Below are positions 34,846-42,995 of a stretch of 49,416 bases of DNA, in pieces. Both the position numbers and the translations under genes were made by a program. This DNA is from Rhizobium rhizogenes NBRC 13257 (GTDB taxonomy: Bacteria; Pseudomonadota; Alphaproteobacteria; Rhizobiales; Rhizobiaceae), in the NCBI RefSeq assembly GCF_000696095.1, contig NZ_BAYX01000029.1, positions 1-49,416 on the forward strand, written 5' to 3'. Each line of letters starts with the position of its first letter. The first letter of the stretch is position 1. Under the pieces are notes generated by a model. The model was not told the origin of the DNA and did no database searches. It saw only the letters and a list, made by a program, of their open reading frames with translations.

Positions 34846-35229
34846 ATGAAGAGAAACTTGATTGTGCTGGCATCCATGGCACTGGTGATGATTGGTGCCA
34901 TCTATCCCGCTCTGGCTCAAGACCGCCCTCGCGGAGATAACTCTCCCACGCGCTATCTGGAAGATAATGAGGGGGGCGGTCATCGACTTCAAGAGCGGGA
35001 CCGACACGCTCGCGATCGGCTCGAGAGGCGCCAGGAACGCCAAGAGCAGTTTGGCACGCGGGATGTGACCCGCATGCTTGAGCGTCACGGATATCGCGTC
35101 CGGGAAGTCAGATTGGAACGCGGCCAATACTTTGTAAGAGCCTCCCGCCGTGGTGAAAGGCTCCTCGTCATCGTGTCTCGTCGGGGCGAAATCCTTGAGA
35201 CGCGGCGAATGACGACGGACCGCTTCTGA
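34846..35229 (+). CDS. Small secreted Arg-rich protein, unknown function
   Basis: A 127-residue protein with a Sec signal peptide (LIVLASMALVMIGAIYPALA/QD). A highly charged middle follows (LQERDRHARDRLERRQERQE), then a compact C-terminal part (MLERHGYRVREVRLERGQYF, RGEILETRRM) that looks PepSY-like. It should be periplasmic. ATG 34846 has TAGGAGG upstream. A GAAA-loop hairpin follows it. It is alone on its strand before the BA14K gene. Confidence 0.7.
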   Translation: MKRNLIVLASMALVMIGAIYPALAQDRPRGDNSPTRYLEDNEGGGHRLQERDRHARDRLERRQERQEQFGTRDVTRMLERHGYRVREVRLERGQYFVRASRRGERLLVIVSRRGEILETRRMTTDRF

Positions 35230-35303
35230 CGTGGAACGACGAGGATTGGGTGCGGGGCCGCCGGTGTGACGTGCGCCGCTCGGCCCACCTTAACAACATC
35301 ATC

Positions 35304-35327
35304 CCGGCAGCTGGAAACAGCTGCCGG
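35304..35327. terminator. 10-bp stem with GAAA tetraloop
   Basis: CCGGCAGCTG (35304-35313), GAAA, CAGCTGCCGG (35318-35327). A very stable GNRA-loop hairpin 75 bases after the secreted-protein gene. Only TT follows, so termination is probable but not certain. Confidence 0.5.
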
Positions 35328-35517
35328 TTCCACAAATGAGGCATCACGACGAGCGGGGCGTGCAAAGATTGCTTCTCATCCGGCGGACTGATGACCCCAT
35401 CTTTGTGGCACGTCCTCATCCTGCAACAATACTGAATATATTGGAACACAACTCCTTCAGTCTGCAGGTTATGATTTTGCAACTGCCACCTTTTCGGATC
35501 ATCACAGGATCAAAGCG

Positions 35518-35955
35518 ATGAAAAACCTCATCAAAGTAACCGTCTTCAGCCTTGTGACCATTGCTACAATCATCCCCATGCTGCCCACAGCCGCCCAGGC
35601 CGATGACTGGCGCCAACACCGCTATTATCGCGGCAGTCACGACTACGGTTACGACCGCGGCGACGCCGTTGCTCTAGGCGCTATCGGTCTTGCAACCGGG
35701 ATGATTGTAGGTGGGGCCGTTGCTTCGCAGTCATACTACAGGGAGCGAGTATACGTCGCTCCGGCACCCGAATATTATGCGCCGCACCCCGTATATCGCC
35801 GCCCACGGCCGGTCGCCATGCAGACCTATAACGCGCCCGAACCCTGGTCGGGTCGTTGGTACAATTACTGCGAGAACCGCTACCGCTCGTTTAACTCTCG
35901 AACAGGCACTTTCGTCGGATATGACGGCCGCAAGTATTTCTGTACCGGACGCTGA
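35518..35955 (+). CDS. BA14K family protein
   Basis: A 145-residue secreted protein: a Sec signal peptide (to about residue 27, AAQA/DD), a Tyr/His/Arg-rich start, a Gly-rich hydrophobic segment (ALGAIGLATGMIVGGAVASQ), and the BA14K domain at the end (WYNYCENRYRSFNSRTGTFV, then GRKYFC). The family is named for a Brucella lectin-like immunoreactive protein and is common in Rhizobiales, where it sits at the cell surface. It supports the assignment of the window to this order. Confidence 0.9.
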   Translation: MKNLIKVTVFSLVTIATIIPMLPTAAQADDWRQHRYYRGSHDYGYDRGDAVALGAIGLATGMIVGGAVASQSYYRERVYVAPAPEYYAPHPVYRRPRPVAMQTYNAPEPWSGRWYNYCENRYRSFNSRTGTFVGYDGRKYFCTGR

Positions 35956-36300
35956 ACCCTTCCGCCGCTCATCTGAGTGGAGGGCAAACCATGCCGATAT
36001 CCATCGTGCCTTTGGCGAGCGCACTCATTTGTCTATTGACCGACATCTCAGCGAGTCATGGTTGTTCCCCCGGGAGGCGCCAGCCTTATGAGATGAAAAC
36101 AACGTAGATCTTAGCATCAAAGAAGCGCGCGCCGCAAAATGGTCGTGGCGCTCAGCCGTGATTTGCTATCCTTTTTCGCTCTATTTCCGACATGGGAACC
36201 ACCCAGATGGCTCTCGGCTGTGGTCCGAAACCGAGCCGAAATGAAAGCGTGTTAATTCAACTCTTGCAGACTATCTGAAAACACGGCGACTCGATCTTGC
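35956..36300. other. Gene-poor interval
   Basis: About 345 bases between the BA14K gene and the convergent ParB-like gene. I see no gene, repeat or clear terminator. Confidence 0.45.
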
Positions 36301-36708
36301 TCAGGTAGATTGAACTGCGATGCGATTTCCCTCGCAATCATAAATTTCGGCGACAAAGCCAGTTTCGTTGATCGGCGTCTTTGGAAATAGAACCCACCAA
36401 TGCCCATCTCGCCATTCGACAATTAAGGGCGGCAAGCTTTTCGCATCAACGAGACCCAGAGCGATGCTATCGATCCGCTCTTTCCAGACTTCATTGGGGA
36501 CGTGGTAGATCATCCCGTCTTCAGGTCCGCAACACCGCTCCAGCCTTGAAAGCTCTATCGAGACAGGCCCTATCCAGTATCTCTTTTGCAGCAATAAACC
36601 GTCGCGAAGGCCAAGGTTCGCCCAATAACCGGCAGCAAGATAGTCAAGCACCCATTCTTGAAGGTTTCCGTTTTGAGCGCTTTGGGTGCAGGATTCGAGA
36701 TCAAACAT
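36301..36708 (-). CDS. Small protein with ParB/Srx-like N-terminal half
   Basis: A 135-residue protein. The segment from VSIELSRLERCCGPEDGMIY through HVPNEVWKERIDSIALGL to LPPLIVEWRDGHWW resembles ParB N-terminal-like (ParB/Srx) proteins in which a short domain precedes a DGNHR box. The box is absent here and the chain ends in ETGFVAEIYDCEGNRI. It is therefore a variant with unknown role. Its start overlaps the end of the upstream kinase-like gene by eight bases, so the two were made together. Confidence 0.6.
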   Translation of the reverse strand: MFDLESCTQSAQNGNLQEWVLDYLAAGYWANLGLRDGLLLQKRYWIGPVSIELSRLERCCGPEDGMIYHVPNEVWKERIDSIALGLVDAKSLPPLIVEWRDGHWWVLFPKTPINETGFVAEIYDCEGNRIAVQST

Positions 36709-37220
36709 GCTGCCGCCTCAATTCGCGAACGATCCGTTCAACTCCCTGTTCCAGCGTCAGATTTGATGTATCGAGAATTTCATAGCCATATGCCGATGCC
36801 TCATTCCTGAGGAAGCTGGCCCAATTCATCATATCCGCGCTTGCCAATTCAGGTTGGCCGCGATCAATCGAAAGCCGTTTGGTCCGTGTCTCGTCGTCAC
36901 AATCGATGAGGATGCAGGTGTAGGACATAATCCCCGCACGTTCGGTAGCCTCTGCCAGAAACGAAAGCCGAGACTGGGCCCTCAAAGAGCACGCGTCGCC
37001 CTTCCGTCAGGAGCGGCGATAATCGAGCCATCCATTCGAAAGTGGCAGCTCTCTGCCATTCTTCGACGGAGCCAAATTTGTCAGCCATCTCCTGAACAGA
37101 GGGAACGCCAATGCGGTCCTTATAAAAAACGTCAATCTCTTGGCTGTGCACGCGTTCAATTGCGTGGGCGATGGTTGTTTTCCCGGCTCCGGATGCGCCA
37201 GTGAGAATTACGAGTGGCAT
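36701..37220 (-). pseudogene. P-loop kinase-like gene with a one-base frameshift
   Basis: The first part starts at ATG 37220 (MPLVILTGASGAGKTTIAHA, a Walker A at residues 8-15) and reads to about EGRRVLFEG near 36980. It then goes out of frame. The next frame carries the expected continuation QSRLSFLAEATERAG, CILIDCDDETRTKRL and GVERIVRELRRQHV to 36701. The break falls in GGGCCC (36976-36981); removing one base restores about 173 residues. It is either a recent frameshift or a read error. Family members are small AAA/adenylate-kinase-like enzymes of unknown substrate. Confidence 0.7.
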
Positions 37221-37252
37221 GGAATTTTCCCTCAATCGCAGCCAGCAGAAAA

Positions 37253-37266
37253 CCCGCAAAGGCGGG
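37253..37266 (-). terminator. Short intrinsic terminator on the minus strand
   Basis: Read on the minus strand, CCCGC-CTTT-GCGGG is followed by TTTTC. It lies between the acetyltransferase/small ORF and the kinase-like gene and would end transcripts coming from 38079. The stem is short, so strength is uncertain. Confidence 0.45.
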
Positions 37267-37388
37267 GCTGGCAAAACGTACCCAGGTGCAATGCACCTGC
37301 TTCGGTTCCCTCAGGCAAAGGGAAGGCCTTTAGGCGTCGAAGAAGGCCGTGGCGATGTTGAGAACAATAGTCTTCATAGTGAACAAAA

Positions 37389-37577
37389 TTACCGTACAAA
37401 CATGGCGAGCGCAATGAAGAGCGGACCGATGTCTCTCGTTAGCGCTTTCCAAAAGAGGCGATGGCCGCCTGCCCCGTTTGCGAGGTTTGGATAAACAACT
37501 GCCTTTTCATACCGCCGCCGTTTGGACGACAGCAGTTGGTCTTCTAGCCAGGTCTTAGCGATCCATCGGGCCAGCAT
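37389..37577 (-). CDS. Small ORF after the acetyltransferase (doubtful)
   Basis: A 62-codon frame starting 10 bases after the acetyltransferase stop (begins MLARWIAKTWLEDQLLSSKR and ends with a hydrophobic segment GPLFIALAMFV). No family is recognised. The position and the terminator that follows are the only support. The rest of 37221-37587 shows no gene. Confidence 0.25.
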   Translation of the reverse strand: MLARWIAKTWLEDQLLSSKRRRYEKAVVYPNLANGAGGHRLFWKALTRDIGPLFIALAMFVR

Positions 37578-37587
37578 GAACAGGATA

Positions 37588-38079
37588 TTATAGGATGTAA
37601 ATCACTTGTTCAGCTCCGAAGCGCTCTAACCTTCGTAGCTCCCTCATCCCCAGCTTTTCCAGCAGTCGCCGCGACGCATGATTGGCTTCCTGCGTTTCAG
37701 CAACCAATTCTCGACGGCCAAGGTAGTTGATGACGTAATTCCTAACTGCCGCTGTAGCCTCAATGGCGTAGCCACTTCCCCAGGTATCGGGATGAAACTG
37801 ATATGAAAGCTCGGTTCCTTCGCCGTCTTGATGTCGTGAGATCGAGATCAATCCGACCTGCAGAGAAGCAACGACCGTCTCCACCATCCAGACAGTTTTC
37901 TCGACGTCATGGGCAAAGTAATGTGAAGCGGCGGCCTTCCGTTGTTCAAACGGCGATACCCCACCCAAAAATTGGCGAACCTTTTCATCTGATATCAGTG
38001 CCACGATAAAGTGCTTGTCGTCCTGCACAAGGGCGCGGAGCTTAAGTCGTTCTGTGGTCAAAAGGGGAGCCTGGGACAT
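37588..38079 (-). CDS. GNAT family N-acetyltransferase (RimJ/RimL type)
   Basis: A 163-residue GNAT protein of the RimJ/RimL-like group. It starts LLTTERLKLRALVQDDKHFI, has the beta strands ELSYQFHPDTWGSGYAIEAT with the acetyl-CoA loop (WGSGYA), and ends NHASRRLLEKLGMRELRRLE, all typical. It should acetylate an amino group of a protein or small molecule; the substrate is unknown. It stands on the minus strand with no coupled partner except a doubtful small ORF. Confidence 0.88.
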   Translation of the reverse strand: MSQAPLLTTERLKLRALVQDDKHFIVALISDEKVRQFLGGVSPFEQRKAAASHYFAHDVEKTVWMVETVVASLQVGLISISRHQDGEGTELSYQFHPDTWGSGYAIEATAAVRNYVINYLGRRELVAETQEANHASRRLLEKLGMRELRRLERFGAEQVIYIL

Positions 38080-38195
38080 ATCCTGAGCCTATCGATACGA
38101 AAGGTAGTCTGTCTGTTTTTGGCGTATCTGGTCAAGGTCGGGGTCACCCCCCGTCTCCGCGCCGATTCCAGTTTCGCAAAATAACTAGCTCGGAT

Positions 38196-39131
38196 TTAAT
38201 CGAATAGCCGTTTGTCTGGCAAAGGCGGCTGTTGCAAGAACGCAGCTGTCAGAGATGATATTGTCCAGAGAACGCCCATCACGCCGGACAGAAAGCACAG
38301 TTGCGAGATGCCAGCGAGGAAATTAGTCCGGTTCGGAGCAATGAATTGGAATAGCCAGGGAACGCCCGCGCCGACCAAGGGGGTAACGATCCAGGTTACC
38401 CATCTGATGCCGAACCGGGCGGCGACGTATTCTATTGGCGCGAATATGAACACGGACATCCCAATGGCAGGCAAGACGAAGCGCAAGAATGGACCGACCA
38501 TGGCAATTGCTGCCATCTGTGTCGGCAGGATCACAATTATGATCAGCGTAAGGGATGGGCTGATCGAAAAAAGAGCGCCCAGATAGATAAACGAAAACAC
38601 GATATCGATGACGACACCGGAAATGGTTCCAGTGAGAAACCGGCGAATGGTCTCGATTTCCCCCATGCGTGCGAATAGCTCGCCCACTTGCCATCTCTGC
38701 AACGTGCGCAGCGGCAGGTGGAGCACGTGCTCGTAAATGCGCCTGCTGAACTCGCGTGTCAGTTGATTAACCAGATCACCGCCGAGATATGTCGACACGG
38801 ATTTAAATGCACTCTGAAAAAGCGCGACGCCAACGAGCAGAGCAACAACAATATAAAGGCTGTCCTCCCGTTGGAACGGAAGAATTCTGTCGATAAGCGC
38901 CTGAAATACAAAAGGTTGAACAAGCCCTAGAAGGCGCAGCACAATGGAGATGATTGAAAGCTCAATTATATGTCCAGTGTATTTCCCGGTGGTTTTTGTA
39001 AACCATGAAAATGATGCTGGGGTTTCATCCAATGATTGTTTTTCCTATTGGAAGCCACTTTTGGGGTTGATTAAAACAACATCCTTCGCAGATATTATTA
39101 TAAGTGATGCATCACATAATGAAATTTCAAC
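38196..39131 (-). pseudogene. Decayed HlyB/LapB-type exporter (type I secretion), truncated and fused
   Basis: From 39131 to 39048 a start-less frame reads ASLIIISAKDVVLINPKSGF, like the C39-like N-domain of type I secretion exporters, then an amber stop (39045-39047). The frame then runs TPASFSWFTKTTGKY, RLLGLVQPFVFQALIDRILP and FSRRIYEHVLHLPLRTLQRW, the HlyB-type membrane domain. At about 38480 (after GPFLR) homology ends, and some 94 residues of an unrelated hydrophobic protein follow. The nucleotide-binding domain is missing. The gene cannot make a working transporter. It faces the Gly/Ser-rich gene. Confidence 0.65.
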
Positions 39132-39158
39132 CTAATGCGCAACAGTAGGAGAAGTTTT

Positions 39159-39422
39159 ATGGGTGGTTCCTCAAGTTCATCCGGATCGAACTCGTACTCA
39201 CAAGGTGTGGGCGTGGGTGTAAAGGACGGATACAGTTTCGATGGCCAAATTGCCGCATCGAAAGACCCCAGCAACAATCCGGGATGGAGCGGTTCCTTTC
39301 TTGGGAAAACCGTCGGTGGCGGTGGGGCTCCAGACTACAGCGAATATAACGCTATGGGTGACTATGGCGGTGGCGGCAGTTCGAGTGGCAACACCGGTCG
39401 AGATAGTTCCGGGGGCAGATAG
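39159..39422 (+). CDS. Small Gly/Ser-rich protein, possible secreted peptide
   Basis: An 87-residue protein starting ATG 39159 behind TAGGAG. It is dominated by Gly, Ser, Asn and Asp: MGGSSSSSGSNSYSQGVGVG at the start, WSGSFLGKTVGGGGAPDYSE in the middle, and a Gly/Ser tail. It has no signal peptide, membrane helix or enzyme motif. Low-complexity Gly-rich chains of this size next to exporter genes can be type I secretion cargo or bacteriocin-like peptides, but I recognise no family. It is divergent from a decayed HlyB-type exporter and is followed 38 bases later by a membrane-protease-like gene. Confidence 0.6.
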   Translation: MGGSSSSSGSNSYSQGVGVGVKDGYSFDGQIAASKDPSNNPGWSGSFLGKTVGGGGAPDYSEYNAMGDYGGGGSSSGNTGRDSSGGR

Positions 39423-39460
39423 TCCCTCGAACAAAGCTTGTTGAAGCGGGAGGGGCAGCT

Positions 39461-39958
39461 TTGTCTTTGGGCTTTGCAATCATCTTTCAGACAACGCTGC
39501 TCGCCTTCTTTGAAGAAATAATAAAGTTTCTAATCGTTTGGTTTTTCAAGCGCTCACCTTATCCTGTTTTAGGGCTGTTTCCGGTCGCGCTACTAGAATT
39601 TGGCTTATATTTTACTGCGGTCAGACAGCATCTTGGCGATCTAGGTATTGGGTCCGTATTCTGGTCATATATTTTAGCAACATATTTTCTAGTTCTCGTT
39701 AAGTTTCTCCATGTAGCTTCGAGCTACGTGTATTTTAAGGCGAGAAATTCGTTTGTTGCCTTAATTTACTGCACAATCTGGCATGCTACTTTTAACTCAA
39801 TGCCTTTGCCAGCGCTTGGGTTGAAGTATTATCTTCTTCTCCCAATCTGGGCATTTTTATCGAGCTTGGCGGCCGCAGCTATGTTCCTGCTTGTCCAAAA
39901 GCTGTTGTCTCGATCAGAAGCCGCCCCTGATGCCGATCCATTGGAAGATCGTAGATAG
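39461..39958 (+). CDS. Putative intramembrane metalloprotease-like protein (PrsW/CPBP-like)
   Basis: A 165-residue membrane protein with about five helices. The first helix ends FFEEIIKFLIVWFF, giving an EExxK motif. A later helix contains KFLHVASS, and another WHATFNS, an HxxxN motif. These glutamate and histidine boxes within membrane helices resemble PrsW and CPBP/CAAX proteases, though the middle motif does not match exactly. The start is TTG 39461 behind a strong GGGAGGGG. The DNA is A+T-richer than the neighbours. It follows the Gly/Ser-rich gene, so it may process that protein or protect the cell from it; this is inference. Confidence 0.5.
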   Translation: MSLGFAIIFQTTLLAFFEEIIKFLIVWFFKRSPYPVLGLFPVALLEFGLYFTAVRQHLGDLGIGSVFWSYILATYFLVLVKFLHVASSYVYFKARNSFVALIYCTIWHATFNSMPLPALGLKYYLLLPIWAFLSSLAAAAMFLLVQKLLSRSEAAPDADPLEDRR

Positions 39959-40078
39959 TACCAATGTGATCTGCCAAGGATGCGTAGCCTACTACCCCCA
40001 ATTCCATCACACGTATTCATGAAAGCATTCAGAGATCCTGCTAGCGATAGCCAATGGCACGTTGGGCAGTGGCCAGGT

Positions 40079-41023
40079 CTACCGATCTTTTAGAAGGAAC
40101 CGGCGCAGAGCTTCGCCAATATAACCACGGTAAGGCTCGAACTCCTGCGCGGTTGTCATTCTAGCGACGCGCCTGAAATTGAAGGCAAATTCTATGGGAC
40201 GGAGAACCCGCGTGATTTCCAAAACGTGCTCTTGTCGCTCCACGCTTTCAAGGTCAAGCCAGGCCTCGAAATAGGCGTTCTTGAGAGCAGTATAGACCGG
40301 CGAACCAACATCCATTCCATGGTTTCGAACGGCACTGTCCAAAAAGCCGACCAACGAGAAGAACGGATGGGTGATGACCGCATCGCCCCAGTCGTTGATA
40401 AGGAAGCCCTCTGCAGCCACTAGAACGTTGTTGTCGTGAAAATCGCAATGCTCAAGCGTTTCCGGAACTTTGAATTCTGCCAAGGCGCGGCATAGGCGGC
40501 GAACGTCGCCTCCGCTCCGTTGTAACTGCTTGATCTCAGCTGCTTCCAGACCTTCGCGCCCCAGCAGCCCTTCGTCATAAACCAGCTCATCATAAAGATT
40601 GGGAAAGACCGCAACGCGCCAGTCGTCAATGCCCAAGGCGAGAAGCACATCTACATCAGAAGATATGACGCTCTGAATGCGGGCATATTGGCCGAGGATT
40701 ATGCCGACAAGCTGCTGATCATAGGATTCTTTGAGCTTGCCACGCAGTGGCACACCCCCATCGGGCATAAGGAATGCGTCGATGGCCTCGTTCCAGGCAA
40801 GGACCGGGAGAATGGCGGTTGGGAAGCGTTCGGCTAGATGCGCCATCAACGCCGCCTCGCGAGCGTAAGCGGGCGCACTCCATTTCAGGTAGATGTTTCC
40901 CCGACTGGTGGCGAAACGGTATATCTTTGACCATGGTACGGCACCTACAAGTTCCGGCCCGTTAAACACACGATAATTATGAGCCCTGAGCCAGGCCTCC
41001 GCCCAAATAATCACTGTATCCAT
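40079..41023 (-). CDS. Aminoglycoside/choline-kinase-like phosphotransferase
   Basis: A 314-residue protein of the APH/ChoK-like kinase group. The catalytic loop is LEHCDFHDNNVLV (HxDxxxxN type) and the metal-binding loop LINDWGDAVITHP. The N-terminal lobe has YLKWSAPAYAREAALMAHLA. It should phosphorylate a small hydroxylated compound; resistance cannot be claimed from sequence alone. A second, distinct member of the family lies about 1.4 kb away, split by an insertion sequence. Confidence 0.8.
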   Translation of the reverse strand: MDTVIIWAEAWLRAHNYRVFNGPELVGAVPWSKIYRFATSRGNIYLKWSAPAYAREAALMAHLAERFPTAILPVLAWNEAIDAFLMPDGGVPLRGKLKESYDQQLVGIILGQYARIQSVISSDVDVLLALGIDDWRVAVFPNLYDELVYDEGLLGREGLEAAEIKQLQRSGGDVRRLCRALAEFKVPETLEHCDFHDNNVLVAAEGFLINDWGDAVITHPFFSLVGFLDSAVRNHGMDVGSPVYTALKNAYFEAWLDLESVERQEHVLEITRVLRPIEFAFNFRRVARMTTAQEFEPYRGYIGEALRRFLLKDR

Positions 41024-41263
41024 AACGCTCTATTGCCCCGGGGGCCGCCGCTGGCGGGCGTGCGCGACGGTCGGAGTTCGATATCGCGTCGACACCAACG
41101 CAGTAGGGAACCTGCCCGTCCCACCTCAGTCTCGACAGAAAGTGCAGTCAATCCCACAGCTACAAGGACACCATTTTCGATTCAAACAAACATGACTGGC
41201 CTTAGCAGGCACTGCGGATATGCAGCAGTCCATCAACAATCAGAAAAACAAATAGTTCAGCAG

Positions 41264-41731
41264 CTAGTAAAGGCCATCTGGAAGCATGTCACCAAGGTAA
41301 TCTTCCTTGGATCTTCCGGACATCACCGTCGAAACCCAGGCGCGGCGCTCAAAATCAATGGCGACAAGTTCATAGGCACAAGCCATGAGGTCTCGATTCG
41401 CAGGCTTAAACTTTACCGGCCCGGTATATTCGGACTGAGCAACGTGTTGCAGACAAACGCATTCGTTGGCCCACCACTGTGTCAAAAGAGACTTCGCACC
41501 GCTACCGTGATGAAGAATGGCGAAACCAAGAGAGTAATGCGGCGTTTCATCCATTCTTCCAAGGTTTTGCGAGATATAGGCCCGCGCCTCCTCTATCAAA
41601 GACCCGTCGAGAAAGGGGCCGTCTGTTTCCGGAGCAGGAACTGAAATTCCGTACGCCTTGATAGCCCAATCCCCAAAACGCCAAATCCCCAGCTGACCAA
41701 AATATCGCCTGCTATAGCTTGGAATATTCAT
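41264..41731 (-). CDS. Conserved-looking hypothetical protein
   Basis: A 155-residue soluble protein with balanced composition (begins MNIPSYSRRYFGQLGIWRFG, contains HYSLGFAILHHGSGAKSLLT and CAYELVAIDFERRAWVSTVM). I do not recognise the family and see no signal peptide or catalytic motif. Its length and codon pattern suggest a real gene. It lies between two phosphotransferase genes on the same strand. Confidence 0.55.
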   Translation of the reverse strand: MNIPSYSRRYFGQLGIWRFGDWAIKAYGISVPAPETDGPFLDGSLIEEARAYISQNLGRMDETPHYSLGFAILHHGSGAKSLLTQWWANECVCLQHVAQSEYTGPVKFKPANRDLMACAYELVAIDFERRAWVSTVMSGRSKEDYLGDMLPDGLY

Positions 41732-41898
41732 TTCTCACCCCATTGGAAGAAGATTCCTGACGAGCACCCTCACCGCCATCGTGCACAGTCATCAGCAGAG
41801 ACTGGTCGATGAACTACCTCCGTGAAAGTATTGGCATTGCATCGTGCGTTCCGCCAAGCCTCCTGTCGGCGTTATCCGCATAACGGAGCCGCAATGCA

Positions 41899-42414
41899 TC
41901 AGCCACCGCCGATCAACCGCCCGCGCTGTGCCAATCCATCCGCCACTTCGTTGCCCTCAACACCGACATGCGCCTTGCACCACTCAATGTTGATATTCGG
42001 GTTCTGATTGAGCAGCAGGTCAAGCGCTTGCCAATACGCGGCATCCGGGACAGATCGACTGCGACCCTGCCCGTTCGGCATGCGCTTTCGCCATTTGTTT
42101 GAGCGCCAGATGTGCCGCCATCGGGTGCAGCCGTTAACGGCATATGCGGAGTCGGTGTGGACGACTGCCTCCTCCCCGGCCGAATTATCGGCGAGCCATT
42201 CGCATGCATTCAAGATCGCCAGAAGCTCCATTGCATTGTTTGCCGTTTGCGTCTCAGCTCCAAAAGCCGCAAAGACCTGAGCGGATCCGCGAAAAACCGC
42301 AAACGCCCAGCCACCAGTTTTAGACATGGGATCGAACGAGCCATCAGTAAAAACGTCGAGGTTTGACCCGACGTCAGTGAGATTGCGAGGATCGCTCACG
42401 ACTGAACTCTGCAA
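41899..42414 (-). CDS. rnhA: Ribonuclease HI
   Basis: A 171-residue RNase HI. The catalytic acids are D24 (VFTDGSFD), E63 (NNAMELLAI), D88 (VHTDSAYAVN) and D159 (NEVADGLA), with H149 in KAHVGVEGNE. It cleaves the RNA strand of RNA/DNA hybrids. The start at 42414 overlaps the end of the disrupted phosphotransferase gene by about 19 bases, so before the insertion the two were coupled. It has an extra N-terminal segment of about 18 residues and is probably a second, accessory copy. Confidence 0.9.
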   Translation of the reverse strand: MQSSVVSDPRNLTDVGSNLDVFTDGSFDPMSKTGGWAFAVFRGSAQVFAAFGAETQTANNAMELLAILNACEWLADNSAGEEAVVHTDSAYAVNGCTRWRHIWRSNKWRKRMPNGQGRSRSVPDAAYWQALDLLLNQNPNINIEWCKAHVGVEGNEVADGLAQRGRLIGGG

Positions 42415-42933
42415 GCCAAATCGAGATTGTATTCAAGCGCGAGCTGCATGGTTGCCCGAACAGCCGGGTCCGATGGCGTCTCGTTGCCGTTGAAAATGTT
42501 GCCGTGCTCCGCCATAAGGTCCAACAAGAGGACACTTGTGTAAAGCCGGAAAAGCCAGTCGTCGGCATGTCCAGCGTGTCGAAGCCATGCAGAGACGTAG
42601 CTCGCAGGGCCACCATATGCCATTAACGCGGCCAGGGTTAAAGCCGCTGGATAACGTGGGTCGCCAAAGCAAAGATCATCCACGTCTACAATACCGCTGA
42701 ACGCGCCCTCGCCCGTCACAATCACGTTCTTTGTCGTCGTATCATGCAGGAAGGGTGTGGCGTCAATGCTGTCAATTTCGCCGCGTCGGGCGGTGACCTC
42801 GTGTTGCACGGCATCAACCAATCCAACGTCAAACAGTCCGGCAGATGCGATCCGCTCTCGCGAACGGGCAAGATTGGCAAATAACACCTGCGACCACGCG
42901 CTATATGCCGCTTGCTCCGGTCGTGCGGCATAG
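42396..42933 (-). pseudogene. Phosphotransferase, 3' part, separated by an IS21-family insertion
   Basis: This is the C-terminal half of an APH-like phosphotransferase: RYGYAARPEQAAYSAWSQVL, the catalytic loop PFLHDTTTKNVIV and the metal loop GIVDVDDLCFGDP. Its 5' part lies at 45446-45858. Removing the element and one target copy joins them in frame through GRYGYAARPE, giving 316 residues. The present open frame begins inside the insertion sequence. The gene is inactive unless the element excises precisely. Confidence 0.88.
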
Positions 42934-42940
42934 CCATATC
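42934..42940. repeat. Target-site duplication, left copy
   Basis: CCATATC immediately left of the IS21-family element; the same seven bases follow its right end. Confidence 0.88.
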
Positions 42941-42995
42941 TGTTGATTTCCACCGAGATCTGACCCTGGATTTCCGCGGAGAATTGACCCGCCTC

